A stretch of DNA of 64,000 nucleotides from Miscanthus floridulus (taxonomy: Eukaryota > Streptophyta > Magnoliopsida > Poales > Poaceae), in NCBI RefSeq assembly GCF_019320115.1, contig NC_089582.1, positions 118,008,657 to 118,072,656 of the forward strand, read 5' to 3'. Of this stretch, positions 34,761-46,500 are shown in pieces; the first letter of the stretch is position 1; every line of letters begins with the position of its first letter. The notes beneath the pieces are model-generated. The model was given only the letters and a program-made list of their open reading frames with translations, was not told the origin of the DNA and made no database searches. The position numbers and the translations under genes were made by a program.

Positions 34761-36489
34761 TTATATTGTTGGTCCTTGAAGCACTTTGACAACTTCCTCT
34801 GCTCTAGCCTGTATCTCTTTTAGACACTCAACCAGTATGCGTTGCTGGTAAGAGCCACCTTCCTGTAGAACAGAAAGAGAAAGGAAGAACGTATGTCAGT
34901 GTGAGAAGATGCTCAAGACGAGGCCCCTGCTCCCTGTAAAATCCAGATGTTTGTGGGTCTCACCGTCCGAATCAAGACTCTCTCAATTCTCTTGTTAATA
35001 ACGGCATAAAGATCATCTGGTGAAACGTCCCCTTTTCCTACTGTAAGCCCGTCAAGCAACACCTTGTTCCACTAGTTCTCATGCGCTGCATTGCATAATC
35101 TCCATTGATCAGATATGATGATAGTAGATGCAAGAGAGAGAGAAAAGAATCTCTGCGTGGAAATACAGACCCTGTATCACACATTCGAGGAACTTTTCAG
35201 GAACTACAACTTGCCCCCCTGAAAAATGGAAGGTGCTCATGAACAAAATGAAAGCGTAGTCCTGTCTCTTGTCTCAACATCTCAGGTCGAACAGCCTAAA
35301 AGTAATGCATGAAGGAAGACTACCTTTGTATGCATAACTACGTTTTTGGAGAGATTTGGAAGCATATAACTGCAACACTTTTTGCAGCATAGCTTGAAGC
35401 CCTGGCTTATCTCCATCTTGTTTAGCCTAAACACACGTAAACATATACTAGTCACATGAAAAAAAATAAAATTTAATGTAAGTTGGAATAAAAATAAACA
35501 ACTTGCTAGCATAAAAAGCAGAAACTAACACTTACCTGCCTCAGCTGAGCACTAACTTCTGACAGAAATCCCTCATCAAGCTGTCCTTCTTGTTCTCGGC
35601 GTGTTATTTCCTGGGAATGTCATGATGGCATGAAAGAGATTGGCATTTCTAGGTACACATGTGACACAGAAAATTACATATAATCAACCGAATCTCCGAA
35701 GTCCAAAAGAAATGTTGGCTGCAAAGTACAGACAATGGCAACAATAGGCACATGTAAATCATAATTTGAATGAAATTGCTGAAGAAGAAATGTTCGGATA
35801 TTTGCCCTGACGATTACATTTCACCACAAATCTACCATTACCCTTATTGTTGTATACCATTTCAGTGTAAGAAAGTTTAGTTTTATAGGCAGTGCAAATG
35901 CAAAGACCATGACAAAATGCAAGTAAAGGATGTAAAAATCATTTAGAACAATAGGTAGAGATGCGACCATACTTTATCCATCAATTTGAGAGTGTCTGGA
36001 CCTCTTTGGTGGCCACTGCACATCTTCCTCATGCATCACAGGACTAATGATTGCCTTCAGCACATCTGTTGACTGTTCAATCTTTTGCTGCATAACATAA
36101 GGGTAAAATTAGCAAATGGAACAATATCAGTAATCACAAAAGAAATACAAAGCTTTCCTCGCTTATGAGGACATAGGCAGAGGTACTATACTTATGCATG
36201 ATGGAACATGGTTCTTACATCAGTCTTGTGAACAAGCCGGTCAACAATGTTCATGATATTTTCTGCCAGCTCTTCATAATCTTTCTGAGAACGCAAAACA
36301 GAGAAACCAATCACAAAGTTAAATTAACTGAGGTAGAAGATAATGACATCCATAGGAAGCAAAATTGTCTACATATATGAAACCATGCTTTATCATCATC
36401 TGATTTGCAGAGGTCAATTCTAGCTGCTAGCCGAACCCAGAAACCAGCGTCGAATGACAGAACATTTTCAACCACTATTTGATCAAGCT

Positions 36490-37777
36490 GTTTAAAAGAA
36501 AGAAAGGTGTATTAGTAATTTAATCACTTGAACTCACTATGTCAAAAGAAACAATAAAACAAGCAAGGATTCTCCCAGTCGCTTCAACAGAGAATAAGGC
36601 CTTCCTTAAAAAAAAAGCCAGGACACGTTAGTTTAATCTAGTGATACCTTTAGACAAACCCACATACTGTACAAGCATGTAGAACAGGATAGTAAGAATT
36701 GAGAAGACTAAAAGAAATAAGTCAAACTGCCAACTAACACTATACTCAGAGCAGTTGACGAAACTTAGGTCCAGAGATAGATTTGCCAACCAGTTCTTAG
36801 TTCAGCTCTGCAAATGGTAAAACAAGAGAGCAGCATGGCTTCTTGGCCAGTGGAGGGCCGAGGGCTTTCACGTCATCCCAATTAGCGCCCACCTAGGGCT
36901 GATATTGCATGGAGCCGCTTAAATCAGAAGCAGCTTCTCATAGTTCTGTTTGACTTCTACAGCTTCTAATGCTTTGAGGGACATGGCAGCAGTGCTTTGG
37001 CGCGCAGTCCGAGCTGGTGGAGCGCCCACGGCATTCAAAGCCAAGGGCCCCATATGCGCACGAGTGGAGGTCCTACTCCTACAGGCCGTGCTGATGGTGT
37101 CAAATCTGACCCTCTGCGGGCCTCGTCGCCCTGTGCCGAGGACATGGTCCAGATCCGGCTGTTGTGCCCAACCCTCGCCACCAAGGGAGGGATGCACTCT
37201 GAGGGATATGGCCTGCCATGTCGATCCTCATGCATCTGTTGGTGGCGTTATGCTTGGAGGCCCTGGCGCCATCTCCATCTGCAGCTCCTCCTCTCTGTAG
37301 TACGTGGCCTCACCGGTACACCATTCACTCCACCTATGCCAGCCACCACTCTCCTCAGTGCTCGTCGCCTAGCGGTGCCCCACCTATCCCAATGCCATCT
37401 TCCTGACCAGTGCCTCCTGCCCTCCTCTCCATGGCCCATGGGCCACGTCCTGTGCCGAAGGCCATGGCATCCTCCTCTGGACGGACGCGTTGTCCCGTTT
37501 GCTCCAGCAGATCTGGCGTCTTCAAACCAAGGTACACGTTCTCTCTTTCTCATGGTGTGGCAGTGGATTGAGGTTTAAATCTGCTCCTATTCTCTTTTTT
37601 AAGAATCTCCAAATTACTTAGGGAGATTCGGTGTGACTGACAGTGATAGGAATGGCACCAGCGAGGAATGGCAGCGGATGCCTGTCAGCAGTCAGCTCCA
37701 TAACAAGAAGGGACAGTTCACAGAGAAAACAGAGGCAGGTAACATCGTAAGGAGTTGTTGGAACTTCCAGGTCATTC
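36490..37777. other. Part of the long intron, GC-rich patch of unknown origin
   Basis: This lies in the intron between 40518 and 36487. The GC-rich part at 36840-37580 has overlapping frames on both strands rich in Pro, Ser, Arg and Gly, none with a domain I recognise. It is probably an inserted repeat or gene fragment. Confidence 0.35.
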
Positions 37778-37791
37778 ACCTTTTTTGTCCA

Positions 37792-38209
37792 ACAACAACA
37801 ACAACAACAACAACATAGCCTTTCAGTCCCAAACAAGTTGGGGTAGGCTAGAGTTGAAACCCACCAAGAGCCACAAGTCATGGTTCAGGCACTTCGATAG
37901 CTGATTTCCAAGTACTCCTATTCAAACATAGATCTCTAGGTATATCCCAAGCTTTCAAATCTCTTTTTATTGCCTCCCCCCATGTCAATTTCGGTCTTCC
38001 TCTACCTCTCCTCATATTATTAGCTTGGCTTAGGACTCCACAATGCACTGGTGCCTCTGGAGGTCTCCTTTGGACATGGCCAAACCACCTCAACCGATGT
38101 TGGACAAGCTTTTCTTCAATTGGTGCTACCTCTAGGCGATCACGTATATCATCGTTCCGAACTCGGTCCATTCTTGTGTGACCGCAAATCCATCACAACA
38201 TACGCATTT
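37792..38209 (-). mobile_element. 5'-truncated LINE with (TTG)n tail and 14-bp target duplication
   Basis: On the minus strand the end of a LINE ORF2 (38171-37878) reads RNDDIRDRLEVAPIEEKL, RLRWFGHVQRRPPEAPV and GRGRPKLTWGEA and stops at VPEP. It is followed by a 3' UTR (CAACTTGTTTGGGACTGAAAGGC) and a TTG microsatellite tail at 37792-37815. ACCTTTTTTGTCCA occurs perfectly on both sides (37778-37791 and 38210-38223). The short repeat tail suggests an RTE-type LINE. Truncation at the 5' end is typical of target-primed insertion. The reading frame is open over its 97 codons, so the insertion looks fairly recent. Confidence 0.92.
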
Positions 38210-38223
38210 ACCTTTTTTGTCCA

Positions 38224-40517
38224 CTCAAGTTAAATTAGTTAGTGAACTCTAAACTTGAAAAAACTTGCCAGGAGTGGAGTGTAGGATGTTAATGTCTCAC
38301 TCTGAGTATATTCACACTACAGGTTCTTCAAGTGTGAGTTATGGAATTTAAGAACAGGCCCCTGATCTGACTGTCCTTTGATTTTAGTGATTTGAGCAGG
38401 TTAGTGCCAACATATTGTTCCTCTTACACTTATAGATCACAGTCCATTGATATTTTGCATGAACCTCACTTTTTTTTACCCATCACTGAAGTAGTGGCAA
38501 AGGTGAAACAAAATATGGTGTTACTAATTATTTTGTTCGCTTCCAAAGTTGCAACACAAGAAATGGATCATTTCATCACTTACTTTGGATCACGTGAAGT
38601 AGATAGTAGTAGAATAGAATGGAATGAGCGGAAGGCAGATGATGAATGTTGAATAAGATCATATTGTTTAATATTGCTTCCTTTTGTTTTTTTTTGTTGC
38701 AAGATTTAAATTTGAGAGCACAAAAGTACCAGCAGGTTTGCTTTTTTTAATAAATTCATCTAGCATTTTAGAGCTATCCTATGAAGGTGCCTGACTAAGT
38801 GGTACTTTCTATATTTCTATCCAGTTGCTGATTTGCTGTTTATGTTTATGCCCAGCCCAGGTCTGCTGGGCAGGTATATGATGAGGCTGAAGCTAAGACA
38901 ATTATTATTTTCCTTGTTGGGAGCCTGATGAAGACTTATCAATGTAACTAAACTGTCAGTTCATTGCTTATGAAAATGCTACAATGAGATATCTAACTAC
39001 TCATATTAGTAGTGTCATATCAAGCCAGGAATATCTCAGTGCAAACACTCTTGTCACCGCCATTTTGATCTTCCTATTCTAGAGGCTCGGATGTTTTGCA
39101 GAAAGTGCACTTTTTATGGCATCCTAATAATAGCTTACATACACCCTATACATCAAATAAGATGCAACCTCTATGTCACTGATATATCACCATGGATATA
39201 CAGTTTGCAGAATCAAAGTTTGAAGGTCAGGCACATTGCTGTTCCTATGCAACAGGAAGCAAGTTGCAGCTACCAGTTAGGTTGAAGGTAAATATTTTCA
39301 AGAATTAGAAGAAATTGATCCAATGAATTCCTAGTAAGAAACAAAAGAGTACAAACCTTATATTAGTATATGAGCCATGATGCGGAAACAAGTACAATTA
39401 TACAAGAGAAACACGATAACAGTAACAGACTTACAGACTCAATTTAGTTATAGCCTATTGTTTTAGAACTCCCATGTTTGTATGACTTTATCAGCTCCTT
39501 GTTTTGATACCTTTCTCTGGTGTGCTCATTGGTCACTTATTGCCAGTGTCATGTCAAATATTTTCATAACAGATGTGCAAGCAGCAATCGAGAATCAACT
39601 TCACATCTCCATCGAAAGTACCAAGATCACATATTTCCATCAAAATTTCATCATCAGATTTACTTCACCTCAAATTCGAGATTTTGTTCTTTCTTTTTAG
39701 GATGCAAGATCAGATGCACATCTGGGTCAGCTTAGTTATAGATTTACAATATAGGTCTGAAATCCAGTTACCACTTACCACTATGGTTTCCAATTTTCTT
39801 CTATTGCTTTTTTGATCATATCATTATGATTTCATAGCTTATGAGATAGACATCCACATTGCAATGTAATGGGTGGGTTATCTATTTCTAGAAGGGGTTC
39901 ACTGTGTGGGAAACTCTACCTTTTTATTATTTGTGTTTGAGAGGATTTAGAATTGAGGGTGAAGATCAGTTTTTTAGATATAACAGATGTCGATTGTTCT
40001 CTCTGGGGGAAAAGAGATGGATATCCTTTTCTTCATGTACTTGGTTATGTGATATGCATGTACTGGGAAGATAAATCATATCTCATTATCATTTGTGCAG
40101 ATGCATAGATATGCTTTATGTGTTAGACAGGGCAGTTTGCTGTGTTCCCAGCCATGTTGGTGTTTTGAGCCAACATTGTATTACAAATTGAAATTCATGA
40201 GTTGAGCTTTTCAGTTTCTAGGCCCATTTTTTCCTAAGTTGCCTTTCTATCTATATTTGCTACTTACATTCTTATACTGTTACTGCAGAACACCATAACG
40301 AATGAAGTGGCCCTACACGAAACATGGGCATGTGCAGATCACTAGTTTCGAACAAGCAACACAGGAAGCAAGCTCTAAGACTGGTGGTTTTCAAACTGAA
40401 GGAGATCTATAGTGTGAAGTCTGGATCGAAATGTAGGACAGTAACCACAGTTCAAAAAGGATAATGTGAACTAAATACCAGGCAGAGTGAAGACAGAAAT
40501 CACATATTCACGGTTAC
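38224..40517. other. Remainder of the long intron, nothing recognised
   Basis: The sequence is AT-rich, with only short frames and no domain, RNA gene or clear repeat. It is part of a 4.0-kb intron (36488-40517) of the minus-strand gene. Confidence 0.45.
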
Positions 40518-41590
40518 CTCTCTAGGATTTGCGTTCCTCAGCATATCAATCAGCCAATCCACTTCTACGGTCTTCTTGAGGGATTCTTCAGGAGGTTTAT
40601 CAGCTGCGCATAATAAAGTCGTCCTGCTTATCGAAATCATAAGTCCTTAATTAAGAATATTATCTACCGATTTTCATGTCAAAGTTCACGATAGAAAAAT
40701 AGATCCTGATGACCGCAGGTAGTTTGAACACGAATCACAAATTTGCGTCAGCAACTCAGCAAAGTTATCATATCCAAACTTTCGAACAATAGCCATGCTA
40801 CTACTTGATTGGTTACAATTCCAGGGTCACATTTAAATGTTGAGCAACCACAAAACACAATGGCAGTTCTACAGCAATGTTCAGTGCGTGCTCATTGTTC
40901 AGTTATAAAAGTTCCCAATTCATTAAATTTCTTAATCCCCGGCACAGCTATGCCACAGCATGGCTAAGGAGAGGATCGGTTTAATACACTGTTAACCAAT
41001 CAGACCAAATCGCACAATTGAGCAAAATAAAGGTCGTTACTACTTCTTAATCCAAAAGCACCCACCAAGTGCGCACAAGTAAATTTAACTAAAAAGCGGA
41101 AAGCAAGGATAGAACACGAACCGTCTCCGCCGTTCAGCATGGAATGCTCTCCGCCCGGCGGACTGCACCGGGATCCCCCAACACCACCGACGGGGCAAAC
41201 TCTGGTTAACACAAAGGCGGACGATTAGAGTACGCTTTGAGTTCGTTGGAGAAAACAAATTAGGATGACCAGGGTGAAGAGTGCAACCGCGATGGGAGAT
41301 GGGGACGGAGACAGTAGCCGGAGCGACGTGGATGCGGCGGCGGCCGTCGCCATCGCCGGCCGGAGACGGAAGCAGTGTGGAGGTGCGTGCGTATGCTCCA
41401 CACCTGTGGAACGGGTAGATAGAGCTGTGAGCCTGTTACTGAGTCTGACACATGGGATGGGTTGATCCCGGATCTGAGGTCCTAGCGGAATCATTGCTTG
41501 TTCGCTGGCCGTAAGTGGATTAATTTATTATGAGAAAAAATATTATCAAATGAATAAGGCATATATTATCTCCTCTCATAAGTGAAGACA

Positions 41591-41900
41591 GAGGGCGTGT
41601 CTCTTTGCACATCAAGTTTAGTCATCTAAATCAACTTCTAAACTTTAGTCATTCTCTATTTAGTTTGGTGGACTAAAAAGACTAAAAGATGGTTTTTAGT
41701 CTTTTTTAGTCAGGGTATTTGACTCTAAAGTGACTATAAGGTGAGGCAGCCTAACTAAAAGGTGAGGTTTAGTTCTATTTAGCAATATGTTAGTGACTAG
41801 TTGCATAAACCTCGTTTAGTCCCATTTAGTCAAAGTGTTTGAGTAAAAAGTAACTAAATGGAACTAGATTTAGGAGGTGAAGAGTGAACCAAACACCCCT
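41591..41900. mobile_element. MITE with many TTTAGTC motifs (hAT-like)
   Basis: The left end GAGGGCGTGTCTCTTTG and the reverse complement of the right end (AGGGGTGTTTGGTTC) match imperfectly. About ten TTTAGT/ACTAAA motifs fill the interior. TGAAGAC occurs close outside both ends (41583-41589 and 41900-41906), so a 7-8 bp duplication is possible but not exact. It lies about 240 bp beyond the ATG of the minus-strand gene. Confidence 0.6.
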
Positions 41901-41929
41901 GAAGACCGAAGAGAATGCTTCGTTATTTC

Positions 41930-43140
41930 TTTCTCTTTTTTTAGGCAGGACAGGGACCTGATGTTTGGTCGAGGGACGGGTGGAAAAGAGTCATCCCGTG
42001 AGCCTCTAGATTCGAGGACACGCTCACCCCCTAGCAAACGGAAATGCCTTGTATAGCCGAATGTTGTCTTCCTAGGCCTGCGCAGCGGACCGGGCCAACA
42101 GACAACCGCCGTGCTCTTCTATACTCATAACTTTCCCATTCTGCTTGTCGCTATGTTCACCGCGTTGTCCGCCCCTCCGCCTCTTGTTACAGCGTCCACT
42201 CGTGCTCGTGGTGGACGACGCAAAATCTAGGCCGCCATAGATCTCACATCCAAGCTTCTTACTCCAGCCCCTACCCGCCCTCTATGTCATCATCGTTGTC
42301 GTGCCCTACCTCATCCGCCGAAGCGACTCGCTGTGCCCTTTCTCTAGCACGCGCCCGACTCTACATCGCAGCCTTCTCCAGCGTGCGGTCCGCCTTCTCC
42401 ACCGGAGCAACCCACCGTGACCTTTCTCCACTAGAGAGGCAAGCTCCGCGTTGATGAGCCTCCATTCGTTCAAGCAGCAAGTAGATGCTACGTTGAAAGC
42501 ACATGTTGCATGAGTATATTTCAAGTGTTTCAGAAGTATGTTGCAAATATTATATATCGAGGTTGCAAAAGTAAATCGGGATGTTATACATGTTGTAATG
42601 GCTATACACATATGTTTCAAGTGTATGCTTTAAATATTTCATCTCTTCTAGATGTATGGTGCAAGTGTTTTGTCAAGATGTTGCAAAAGTAGATCTGGAT
42701 GTTGCATATACATGCATGTTGCAATCATATATTTTCAAGTGTTTCAAGTATTTTATACTTATGTTTGCAAGTGTTTCATCTGAATGTTGTCTATGTTTAC
42801 AATGGGTTTTCAGTGTTTTTAGGCGTTGTTGCAAGTGTTTTATAAGCTTATTTGAAGTGTTTCACCTATCTTCTTTTGTATGATGCAACTATTGCATCTG
42901 AATGTTTCAAAATTAAATCAAGTACGTGCACATGGAATGCGCATGGGAAGCGGCTGGCGACGTGAGCAATGTTCGGGGCGGCGTGGGCAAGGTCCGGGGT
43001 GGCATGCGTGACGTCCGAGACGTCGTGGGCCCGCTGTTGTGGCGCTAGCTCACGAGCCTGACGCGCTAGGGCGCTCACTTGCTGTACGGCACCATCCGAA
43101 TGCTAGCGCCCTAGATTACACATCCGGGCGCTAGCAAGTC
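41930..43140 (+). repeat. Non-autonomous element with ATGTTGCAAGTGTTT repeats, copy B
   Basis: Same plan as copy A. A GC-rich left part (42040-42470) is followed by degenerate repeats of ATGTTGCAA and AAGTGTTTCA wording at 42500-42910, with AAAGTAGATCTGGATGTTGCA as in copy A. A GC-rich right part follows, with GCACCATCCGAATGCTAGCGCCC and a second GGGCGCTAGCA motif (about 43085-43135). No coding domain was recognised. Confidence 0.55.
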
Positions 43141-43339
43141 AACCTAGGAAATGAGTTACGAGTTCGTTTCTTGTGAACTAGAAAAAATAACCTTTTATCA
43201 TCATTAAAAATAGCACCTATCTAAATATCGCTTAGAATTATCTTACAGAATTACTACGAAAGAGATGTTTTACCAATACATTTGTCATTTTTATGCATGT
43301 GGCACACCATACCCGCTTGGCACCATAGAGTCCAGTCCC

Positions 43340-43573
43340 TTGCCCCTCGTTACTCTGCACGCCTTAAGGTGAACCTCCTGTTAGGGCGGTGTGCGCCCAG
43401 AATCTCATTGGCAGACAACTGCTTCACCTGCAACACGATGATGTCGCGGTACCCCTCTTTCATGAGCATCTCACGCGCGGTGTGCATTGTCACGACGAAC
43501 TACATGATCGCAGCGACGGTGTGGTGGTGTGCGACAACGTTGTCCGGAAGGCGGCATAGACATCAGCGGCGAG
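43340..43573 (-). pseudogene. Unrecognised coding fragment next to the gypsy LTR
   Basis: On the minus strand a frame runs from the LTR border with DNVVAHHHTVAAIM, an in-frame TAG, then FVVTMHTAREMLMKEGYRD, IIVLQVKQLSANEILG and AHRPNRRFTLRRAE before a stop. It has protein-like composition and only one TAG. I do not recognise the family. It is probably the end of a gene or captured fragment cut by the gypsy insertion at 43574. Confidence 0.35.
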
Positions 43574-46500
43574 TGTAACAACCCAGGTTTTCCTAGAACC
43601 AAAAATCCAAACTTAAAATTTTTTTCTAACACAACCCATGCATGGTGAGTGTGCATATTAGGAAACCACCTTTGTAGTTGCATAAGTAGATCCCAAGTTA
43701 GCATGATTGAGCATTTACATATTAAACAACTTGTGAGTTGCTTCTTCATGATTTTATGTGATGAAATAAAATCAAGTAAACCTTTTTACAAACTTGTGTG
43801 TGCGTTGCCAACCCTTGGTATTGACCCTAATACCCTAGTTGACCCCTACTAGACCCCATAAGGATGTGTACGTGTTTGGCAACACATGTATACATGCATA
43901 GGAGCCCAAGGTATTACATAGAATGGAAATAGGAAATAGAAAAGGAATTAGAAAAGGGGAAGGAATTACAAAGGCCAAAGCAGCCCTGCAGTCGCTGCTG
44001 GCCTAGCTAACGTGGCCTAGCTCCACACCCGCGTTTGCTCTCGTGTGCGCACCACCAGCCAGCCCAGCAAGGCCATGGCCTAGATCCCACTTGCCTGTGC
44101 CCCTACTTCTCCTCTCGCCAGGTGACCGATAGGCAGGCCCCGTGGGACCCCCTTGTCATCCCCCTCGCTCTCCCCGTCCTCTGCTTTTTCCCTCTGAGCA
44201 GAGCATCTCATCGACGAGGGCATACAAGGTAGTGCCCCCTCATCCCCACCATTCACCACCGAGCTGTTGGGCGCGTGCCCATGGATGGATGCCATGTCGA
44301 TGATCCATGCCACCCCGGACCTTCCCCTATAATGGCCGCGCCGTGCTGACGTCGCTGTCGTGGCCTCGACGGTTGATGCCCCCCGTCCGCCTTTTCTGAC
44401 CGGTCATCGTTTGAATTGGGAGCGCCAGCGTGCGTGCAACCACCCCACACGCCCCAAAACCCTAGCCTAGAGGTCGTATTAGCCCTACACGTACCGCCTC
44501 TGCCCTTCCCCACCGTCCGCCGCTCCACCATGACCTTGACCTCCCTATAAGAGGGCACCCCTGGTGCCCTAGCGCCTCGCCCCGTCGCCACCTGGTGGCA
44601 ACCCATGACCACCACAATGCCCTAAAGGAGGAGGAAGGAGAAAGAGGAAGGGAAGGAGCCGAGCCCACCAGAGTTGCCCGAGCTCGCCAAAGAAGAAGAT
44701 GGCACCCCTATCGTCTTCCTCATCATAGCGGTTCGGCACTACACTGCTACCTCTCACCACAACCTCGACTCGCCAGTGCACCACCATGGTGAGCACCCAA
44801 TGCTGCTCTCCCATGCTCATCGCCATGGACACACCATGGTCGCGCCACCGTGTTCTCCCAATTGGTAGGGCCAAAGGCCAGCCTTTTGCCGTTGTGATGC
44901 ACCGCACAAGCGCACACACACACATGAGCCAAGGGCTAGCCCTATCGAACCACTGGTGCTCAGAAATGCTAGTGCCTACACGTCGCACCCATCACAATCG
45001 CCATGGCCAGCACCTGCCGTGTCACCACCCCGTTCCGGCCACCACAAGCCAGTAGAGGTAAAATGACCACCTCGGTGAGTTTCGCCTCGCCGAGGGACAT
45101 GACGTGCGCTAGGTAGAAGGGAAAGGAGATCCACAGGAGCCACTGGCCGTGTTTTGCCTCATCAGAGCCGCACGCCTCCCATGCCATCGACATGTTCTTA
45201 CCAATCCTGGCCGCCTTGAAGATCGAAGAGGGGCCGATGGTGTTTGCCGTGATGTTGCGGACCTAGCCGCCTTGAGAGTTGGATGGGTGGTCGCCTCTAG
45301 ACCTGAGGTCACCATCACCGGAGTTCCATCGGGCATTCCACTACTAAGCAGACTCTGCCATGAAGAAAGGTCACCGGCACCACCCTTGTTAGGTCCCTAA
45401 CAACTTGAATCATAGGGAAAAGGGCTGCCATGAGCCCTAGACGCCTGCTTCATCGGAGCCGCCACGGCTTCCATCACCATTGTCGTCCCGGCCAGCGCTG
45501 CTAAGCCATGAGCCATAGCCTCAACCATGCCCGCCTCACCAAGGCACTAGGGGTGCTCATGGAGGCCTAAGCCACCTTGATAAGCACCCGAGCATGCGTA
45601 TCTCATACCATTATGAGACCGCCAGAGCCGCTGCCGCCTTGCCAGAAGCCACGCATCCACCTTTGTGACCCCATCGTGCCCGCATGGGTGTAGAAGGATC
45701 GTAGGAGGAGGAAGGAGCACCGCTGAGCCATTGTCAAGCGCCACCAGCTGGCCTCATAGCTGGTGAGCCATGAGGTGTATGCGCCCCTCTTGTGCACCAT
45801 GGGTGCACTCGGTGCACCGAGAGCCAAAGGAGGAGGAAGAAGGGTGGGCGTGGTCCACCGTGGACCGTACCTGAGGTCCATAGACCTGCGCCACCTGGAC
45901 CACCATGAGCCACGCGTGTATACCAAGCCTAGTAGGAGCCCGAATGCACCACATGGCTGCCTGCCTATACGACATGTGTCTAGGTCGGGCCAGGCCAACT
46001 TGGCCCTTAACCCGTCCCGCCTAAGCCTAGACCGAGCCCAGTCAACGTTGACCATTGACCAGTCAACGCTGTCCACTGACTGGCCCCACCTATTAGCGAT
46101 TGGATCCACCTCGCCCAATCACAACACGCCATGTGTCGACACCAGATTAACCTTGCCCTTTTTCTTTTTCAAGAAATGTTTTAAACTTAGAAAATTCATA
46201 ATAAATTCATTCAACTTCAGAAAAGTATGAAACTAGTGTCCAATTTTTTCTAAAAATGAGCTCTACATCGTAGGCTTGTGTTTGGGTGCATTAGGATCTT
46301 TTGATTTTCCATTGCTTCTTTGTGATTATCTATAGGAGTCGCTTATCGTGGCTATATGTCTCGTTTGACAGACCCAGAGGAGTCACAGACTGAAGTGTAC
46401 GACCTTGACTACACTAAGGGGCTTGGAGATGACTTGCCAGGTGCCATGTCCCACCCAACCTCGTAGAATCCTACTAGACATGCTATAATGTAAATGCTAG

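Larger units (their letters stand above)
34761..41353 (-). pseudogene. At4g37920-like plastid-predicted protein gene, probably broken
   Basis: Minus-strand exons, 5' to 3': about 41353 (ATG, Ala/Ser-rich, transit-peptide-like), 41201-41122, 40603-40518, 36487-36389, 36284-36219, 36087-35973, 35610-35536, 35426-35324, 35218-35171, 35085-34964, 34862-34761. Key segments are VEVDWLIDMLRNANPRE, FDAGFWVRLAARIDLC, DYEELAENIMNIVDRL, GQLDEGFLSEVSAQLRQ, LQKVLQLYASKSLQKRSY, KRIERVLIRTEGGSYQQR and a KVLQGPTI end. I relate this to At4g37920 from memory. The function is unknown. Damage: exon 36087-35973 is 115 nt between phase-0 borders, so one base too many shifts frame after WPPK. TAG at 35074-35072 stands where Gln is expected. 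The donor after 36389 is GC (GCATGG). The exon 1 to 2 join could not be put in frame. Alternatively this is a functional gene with assembly errors. Confidence 0.75.

Noticed and set aside
36919..37578. Frames of up to 193 codons in the long intron
   Set aside because: Both strands and several phases are open because of high GC content. No domain or splice logic links them to the surrounding gene.
43471..43749. Minus-strand frame crossing the 5' LTR border
   Set aside because: It joins LTR sequence to the flanking DNA in a phase different from the protein-like fragment at 43340-43573.
44000..46230. Many overlapping frames, some over 130 codons
   Set aside because: They lie inside the 5' LTR of the gypsy element, overlap in all phases and show no domain or exon structure.
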